The notes under the pieces: model-generated
The model's database searches: none
What the model was told of the DNA's origin: nothing
What the model saw: the letters and a program-made list of their open reading frames with translations, nothing else
In this document: positions 57,975 to 64,000 of the stretch, piece after piece
How the letters are laid out: every line of letters begins with the position of its first letter
How positions within the stretch are numbered: position 1 is the first letter of the stretch
Position numbers and translations under genes: made by a program
From: Lonicera japonica
Lineage: Eukaryota; Streptophyta; Magnoliopsida; Dipsacales; Caprifoliaceae
DNA: 64,000 bases
Assembly: GCA_021464415.1 (NCBI GenBank)
Contig: CM038463.1
Coordinates: 3,658,001 to 3,722,000 of the forward strand
Reading direction: 5' to 3'

Positions 57975-58545
57975 AGGGTAAATTTCAAATAGGGTATTAA
58001 CTTAAAGGACCTTAAGTTATGGGTTTTGCATTTGGGAGTCAAACTGATGAGTTTTTTAAAGTGGAGATGATGTTTTGTATTAGTAGATCATTTTCACCAA
58101 ATTTCGTACAAAAATTCAACTGGGAAGTGAGTTAATTACAAAATCGAAATATATGTGTCTAGTTAACGAAGATATATATTTCAATTTTGTAGTTAACTTA
58201 CTTCCCGATTAATTTTATTTTATGAAATTTGGTGGAGATGATATACTCATTGAGATCGTTTTCACCAAGTTTCGCCAAAAAAATCATCCATTTGATACCT
58301 TAAAATACTTAATTTGTAACTTAAGGTTCTTAAGACCTTATTTGAAATTTACTTTATTAATATAATATTGACTAATTGCTTACATTTTAAAAAAAAGGAA
58401 AAGAAATGGGGGTGTGTGGGGATGATCTACTACTCATTGAAATTGTTTTCACCAAATTTTATTCCAAAAAAATCATTCATTTGAAACCTCAAAATACTCA
58501 ATCTATAACTTAAGGTTCTTTAAGACCTTATTTGAAATTTACCCT
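57975..58545. mobile_element. Fold-back element F5 with internal duplication
   Basis: Left end AGGGTAAATTTCAAATAGGG; right end is the inverse, 'ccttatttgaaatttaccct' ending at 58545. An earlier copy of the right arm ends at about 58353, so the right arm is present twice. A central hairpin ('acaaaatcgaaatatatgtg' against 'atatatatttcaattttgta') and the stem core 'caccaaatttcgt..aaaaattcaactggg' link it to F1. Confidence 0.65.
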
Positions 58546-59785
58546 CTACTTTCATGAGAATGACAGAGTAACCATGGATCAGATCTTTCAAGCCGTTTTA
58601 GAATTAGCTGAAGGTAATGCTAGAATTTAGCAGATGATTCGTAAGTTGATGCGAAATAATGATGATGATATACTCTATTTTAACAATCCTCCATCAAGTA
58701 TGGTGATGCTGTCGAGATTAATTGTATTTATATCTCGGCTACATTTCTCCAACAATAATACACTAAATTTACAATATATTATCGAGAAACATAGAATAAT
58801 CGGCACCGATCTAGGTAACCAATGGTGCGTATACCTAAATTAATAAATCTGTATTTTCATAAGAATTTGTATAATACACCTCGCTTAAAACAATACACAC
58901 TTTTATTATACATTTTTCTTCTTATGTTCTAATGAAAAAGAAAAGTGTATTATTACATCATATTTTTTTAGTACCACTAGTTGTGTATTCCTTATTTTTG
59001 TTGTAAATTAATTTTGCATAGATCTTTAAATAAACATAATTATGGTGTGTTTGACGCGTCGGATTAAAGAGCCGGATTGAATTATTTATTCCTATCCAGA
59101 TAGGATAAAACAATCCTATCTCTTAGGTGGGATTCATTAATCATTCTTTTGGTAGGATAAGAAGCTTTAGTGGGATAGATAATCTGCCCCGATATTCAAT
59201 CCCGATGAACATCAAACATGAGATAGGATAAAATGATCCTATCCCACTCTTTTATTCAGTGTGTCAAATGCAGCCATATGATGAAAATATTGATGGCATA
59301 ATTCTAAACACCAGGAATAGATTTCCTTGGCCTATACACTTATGTGTTGTATCGTCATATTTCAATATGTAACTGATGGAATGTTACGTATCTGTAACTC
59401 CCACTTTTTATCAAAGTAAGTGAGTAGTGGTAGTTATCTCTAATTAATTAGAGATAATTATTATTAATCTCTAATAAATAGAGATTTTATCTTAAATAAT
59501 TAAATAAGTTATTATCCTTAATAAAACAGTAGAGTTCATGACTTTACAATTTTCTCATTATTTATTTATTCTCTTAATTAATCACTAAATAATAAAATAA
59601 ATCAATTATGTGAGCCACACAAGAATTAAATAATTAATTCTTACATTTGTCACTAAAAATTGAAAATATAGAAATTTGTGTTTGGGCCTAACTAGTTAAG
59701 CATGAAAAAAAAGAGGATTGATTACTAAGCTTTGTTAATTCATTATTCAATTAAGGTACTTGGGGTTGAGCCAATATAGTTTTAA
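58546..59785. other. Intergenic with a MITE-like stretch
   Basis: No gene seen. 59044-59275 has inverted ends ('ggtgtgtttgac' and 'gtcaaatgcagcc') and inner 'gataggataaaacaatcctatc' hairpins, probably a decayed PIF/Harbinger-like MITE without a clear target duplication. Confidence 0.45.
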
Positions 59786-60067
59786 GAGTAAACTACCCTA
59801 ATGGCCCTTCAACTATTGACCCAGTGTCATTTTGGTCATTAAACTAAAAAACGCGTCACTTTGGCCCTTAAACTATTAGGGAGTGTCACTTTGGCCATTC
59901 CGTCCACATTTTTTGTTAAGTTGGACGGAAATGAGAGGTATTTTTGTCATTTCAATTTTTTTAAAAAAAATAAATTTAATTATAATTTTTTATTAAAAAA
60001 TTTATAAAAAACAAAATAAAGAAAGAAGAGAGAGAAAGAGACAGAAAAGAAAAAACAAAAAGAAAAC

Positions 60068-60102
<35 letters not shown>

Positions 60103-60971
60103 AGATGGAGAAACCCATCTCCAGCCACCTCATCCATTTCCGGAGAGAAAAGGGGGGAAATGGTGTGAGTTTTCCATTTTGGAAATTATATTGCACGGAT
60201 TGTTTGTTTGGGTTGGGGGTGTTTGATTTTGAGTTTTCTCTCTCTAGAAATTTGGGGGTTTGTGTGTAGAAGGATGATGACAATGGTGGTGGTGGTCATG
60301 GTGGTGTGGGGAGGTAGCTAGGGAGGCAGCCGGAGATGGAGGAGGTGGACCGAAATGGGTTCTTGATTTTTCCTCTGTTCTTGAGATGGAGGAGGTGGAC
60401 ATATATATATATATATATATTTCCTCTGTTCTTGATACCTCCTCTGTTCTTGAGATGGAGGAGGTGGATATATATATATTTCTGCGTTTTTCCCTTTCTT
60501 TTTCTTTTTTTTTATTTTCTTTTTTTTTGTAAACACTGATTGTTTGTTTTGGTTGGGAGTGTTTGATTTTGAGTTTTATCTCTTTAGAAATTTGGGGGTT
60601 GTGTGTAGGAGGAGGATGATGATTGTGGTGGTGGTCGTGGTGGTGTAGGGAGGTAAGGAGGTGGCCGGAGGTGGACGAAAATAGAGGAGGTGGACATATA
60701 TATCTGCATTTTTCCCTTTCTTTCTCTTTTTTTTTATTTTGTTTTTTTTTTAAATTTTTTAATAAAAAATTATAATTAAATTTATTTTTTTAAAAAAATA
60801 ATTGAAATGACAAAATTGCCCCCCATTTTTGTCCAACTTAATAGAAAATGTGAACAGAAGGGTCAAAAGGACACTCGCTAATAGTTTAAGGAGCAAAGTA
60901 ACGCGTTTTTTAATTTAATGACCAAAATGATACTAAATCAATAGTTAAAAAACCATTAAAATAATTTACTC
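59786..60971. mobile_element. Non-autonomous TIR element, about 1.19 kb
   Basis: Terminal inverted repeats of about 200 bp: GAGTAAACTACCCTAATGGC at the left, with its inverse ending ATTTACTC at 60971, including the 'ccgtccacattttttgttaa' phrase on both arms. Flanking bases are TTTTAA and TAAATT, so a TAA target is possible. The interior is a direct duplication (60198-60350 and 60538-60680: 'tttgattttgagttt', 'aaatttgggggtt', GTGGTGGTGG) separated by AGATGGAGGAGGTGGA repeats and (TA)n. No transposase ORF. Confidence 0.75.
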
Positions 60972-61662
60972 TAAATTTAAAACTTTCATGGTATTGATAG
61001 AGGACCAAAGGTCCCACGACTAGTGGTCCATATCTTTCACTTGTAATACCAAACCTTACCTGACCTAACCTAACCTAACCAAGATTTGCCTTTTGATGGA
61101 TCATCTTAATGATAACCTATGAAATGTTTCTAGAAATATCTACCGAATTCCAACCAAAATTTTCAATTGACGACCCCTTTTTATTTTATCCTGATCATTC
61201 ATCATTATCACTTTTATTTACCTTTTATCAAGTAAGCTGTCACTCAATTATTACTTACTTTTAATTTACTCATTGTATTTTTAATTTATTTTGATTAGCC
61301 AATTTCGTCCAATTTTATTTATACTGAGTTACCATATGCACATTGCACGTGAAGATGTTTTTGTCATTTACCCATTAAATAACTCTACACTTTCTTCATT
61401 TGATTTTTAAAACCAAAAACCTAAATAAAATACTCTCCATCAGCCGTTTATGCGTGAATGAAAATTGTTTTAGTAGGTAAATGACAAAAATAGCCCCCAC
61501 ATATGACGGGCATGTACATGATCTTAAATGATTTAGCTATGGACAAAATTAGATAAAATGGATTAATTGAGACAAATTAAAAGCTAATTGGAGATATTGA
61601 ATCTTTTTAGTTCCATGAATTAAAATTCCTCAATAATTTAGTTAGTTGCAGTTTACTTATTT
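60972..61662. other. Intergenic
   Basis: Contains a short 'cctaacctaacctaacc' run near 61060-61080 (too short and wrong unit for a telomere). No gene seen. Confidence 0.5.
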
Positions 61663-61681
61663 TTATTACTAGAAGGTTTTT

Positions 61682-61834
61682 TTTTTTTTTTTAAAAATTA
61701 AGGGAGGTCTAAGTCTCTCCCTTAATCCTACAAATAAAGAAAAACCCTCCCCTCCCACCCCATGAGTCGAACCCTTGACCTCAAGGCAAGGGTGGAGGTT
61801 GCCTACCACTGGGCCAACCCCTCTCCTCCATTTA
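61682..61834 (-). mobile_element. tRNA-derived SINE with 19-bp target duplication
   Basis: Minus-strand element: A-box 'tggcccagtggtaggc', B-box 'gggttcgactc', a body ending 'gacttagacctcccttaat', and a poly(A) tail (poly-T at 61677-61692). Flanked by a perfect duplication TTATTACTAGAAGGTTTTT (61663-61681 and 61835-61853). Confidence 0.9.
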
Positions 61835-61853
61835 TTATTACTAGAAGGTTTTT

Positions 61854-62609
61854 GGTATTGTTTGTCCTTTATCTTATCTAGTTTATTTGAATGAATTTAG
61901 TGATGTCGTTTAACCAGTTAGGAATTATACGTAAGGCTGCAGAAAAGAGAAAAGCCCAATGGCAGAGAATTTGTTTCCAAACAAATGGATTTACTTAAAA
62001 AAAAATGAAAAAAACCAAACAAGATGATCGATGAATCATAACTCATAACTTAATAGAGTAATCATAACCAATAAATTCTAATTTAAATAGTATAATTGTC
62101 CATTTCTAACATGATTCAAATTCCTTCGATGATATTTTGATTGGACGGTTGATTAATTTTTTAGGGAATGGTGATACAGTATAACAAATTCAGAGCAAAA
62201 ACAAATCTTTTAAAAAGAACTTGAGGGCGGCAGAATAATGATGAAACTTTGGCGGAACCAAAACGAAAGTAAATATTTACTGGAAATAGCTCGTTGGCGG
62301 CGATAACACACGTTTAAACTCTGACCGTTAGGGGAAGTTTCAAAAAATCACTTTAAGGGACAATTTAATTAGGGAGTGCTACCCCCAATTTATCTAACCT
62401 TTCTCTGCTCTAGTCGTTGTCTAGAGTTTTATTTTTTTAAAAAAATCATACATAATAGATAGTAAAATGGGGCAATTGGACATAAGGGCTCATTTCAATA
62501 ATAACATAACTATAAAGGCTACTTACAAATTAGCCATGTAAATTAAAGACACTGTACAAAAAAGACACTAATACTTCTTCCTTATAACAACTCACATCTC
62601 ATTAAAATT
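61854..62609. other. Intergenic
   Basis: No gene seen; AT-rich with no clear repeats. Confidence 0.5.
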
Positions 62610-62850
62610 GGTGCTAAACAGATTTAGTATCATGACAACAATCAGAAGGTGTTAAATGTATTTAGCAACACCTGTCAACACACATGACAACAACTAGAAG
62701 TGTCAACACACATGATAACACCTTACACATATGACAACAACCAGAAGTGTCAACACACATGACAATAACTAGAAGGTGCTAAATGCATTTAGCACCACCT
62801 TTCAACACACATGACAACAACCAGAAGGTGCTAAATAATTTTAGCACCAA
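62610..62850. repeat. Tandem array with palindromic modules
   Basis: Modules of the form GGTGCTAAAT..ATTTAGCACC at 62610, 62649, 62775-62796 (22-bp perfect palindrome) and 62827-62848 alternate with 'caacacacatgacaacaacc'-type linkers that are themselves repeated about five times. Confidence 0.85.
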
Positions 62851-64000
62851 TACAAAATAGAGAACAAAAAAATTAATGAGATCATCATTCACTTAATTTA
62901 TTTATATGTATATATATATGTGGATCGATGCAGGGTTCGTAAGGAAAAAGAGTTGCGATCAGCTTTTTTTTTTAAATCCCGTTGAACTTCTTAATTGGTT
63001 GATTTCGATAGTAAAACGACCTCTAATCATCTTTATTTTTTGCACAATTATTGTAACTTTGTCTTCCAAACAACATATTCAAAAATCAGCTCAATCCAAC
63101 GGTTCAATCAAAAGTTATATCTATTTTATAATTGCACCTGCAGAAAAAAAGAAAGAAAGAAGAAGATGAGAACGGTGCTACGATCGGAGAGTTGGGGGTG
63201 GTGGTGGAAGAGGTGAGATTGTTGGTGAGACATAGAGGAATATTTGATGGCTGAATGGGAATCTAGGGAGAGAGATGAGGTATTGAAAGTTTCGGTATAG
63301 GAGGAGAGGTAAATTGATTTACCATTACTGTAGCAATCATTGTCTATGATAAGATTTATATTTATATTAGGGGTATTTTTGTCCATCAACATTTATCATT
63401 TTCCTTAAAATAAATTAATATTAAGAAAAATATTCTTATGTAAAACCAAGTTATAAAATTAGTACTACTTCTCTTTATCAAACATAAGTTTGTCCTTAGA
63501 GTTACAAAACAATTAGGAGCGAGGCCTTATAACCCATTATCTCTAGTAAAATTCACTCTTTTCACTACAATATGCCGTGTATCTCTTTTAATTGCATAAT
63601 TAAAATTTATGTATTCCCACTATTCTTTATACCTATTATGTATATTTATTAGAATATATTAAAGCCTTTATCCAAACCAATTGAAATGCAAATATAAATT
63701 GTAAGGATTTTCTCCATGAAACAGAACTTTTACATTTTTTTTTGATCGCACGTGTAATATGTTTTAATTCTTTTAATGGCTTGGAATTAATTAAGAAATG
63801 TCGCTTATTGTTAAGTTTTAATTTGTTGAATGATGAGAAATATGATATACTCAATCTCCTTGTTAATTTGTAATAAATAATAGTGTAGTGTAAGTTATTT
63901 TAGTATACATGCACACATCATAATAAATTACATACAAAATAATATATTGCTTAAAAAGATAAAATGAAAAGTTTTAGTTATGAAAAAAAATTCACAAATT
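62851..64000. other. Intergenic to window end
   Basis: AT-rich; a GGTGG patch near 63188-63210. ORFs at 62906-63169 and 63126-63392 show no domain. Nothing else seen. Confidence 0.5.

Noticed and set aside
60002..60536. SLSL-, KKKK- and PPPP-rich ORFs
   Set aside because: Translations of GA, A and GGAGG repeats inside the TIR element.
61050..61082. Telomere repeat
   Set aside because: The unit is CCTAA-like rather than CCCTAAA, has only a few copies, and is interstitial.

Overview
This is nuclear DNA from a flowering plant, most likely a eudicot. The evidence is the spliced genes with GT-AG introns, the AT-rich intergenic space, many short inverted-repeat transposons, and two plant-type LTR retrotransposons. 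The species cannot be named from the sequence. All coordinates, exon joins and residue counts below were worked out by eye.

Host genes, left to right: (1) 5142-9165 (+), a four-exon AlkB-like 2-oxoglutarate/Fe(II) dioxygenase of 253 aa; (2) 16341-16834 (-), an intronless TSPO membrane-protein gene broken by an internal deletion and frameshift, with ABRE/bZIP motifs upstream; (3) 33238-36196 (+), heat shock factor binding protein HSBP, five exons, 85 aa, with an apparent U12-type AT-AC last intron; (4) 38266-38631 (-), a RALF signalling-peptide precursor; (5) 45148-50444 (-), bifunctional methylenetetrahydrofolate dehydrogenase/cyclohydrolase (FolD), five exons, 307 aa, with one apparent GC-AG intron; (6) 52619-52849 (-), an unrecognised 76-aa protein with a TATA box and paired G-boxes. 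The genes belong to unrelated pathways (nucleic-acid demethylation, stress-linked membrane trafficking, heat-shock control, peptide signalling, C1-folate metabolism) and there is no cluster or operon logic.

Two LTR retrotransposons fill about 16 kb. At 9736-15757 (+) is a Ty3/gypsy chromovirus with about 0.6-kb LTRs that differ at very few sites, yet its ORFs carry four stops and two frameshifts. At 20158-30254 (-) is an older Sirevirus-like Ty1/copia element with 1.4-kb LTRs, a perfect CTTGT target duplication, a third ORF after pol, and a palindrome repeated in the LTRs and between pol and ORF3.

The rest holds small elements: a TIR element at 3730-5009 that has captured an intron-containing piece of a ferredoxin-NADP reductase gene; Stowaway-, Tourist- and hAT-type MITEs with visible target duplications, including two 271-bp hAT MITEs of one family; at least five fold-back elements sharing one stem core; tRNA-like SINEs, one with a 19-bp target duplication; palindromic short repeats; and microsatellites. 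The most notable observations are the gene-capturing element at 3730, the AT-AC intron of HSBP, the microhomology deletion in TSPO, the related hAT MITE pair, and the palindromic repeat clusters.
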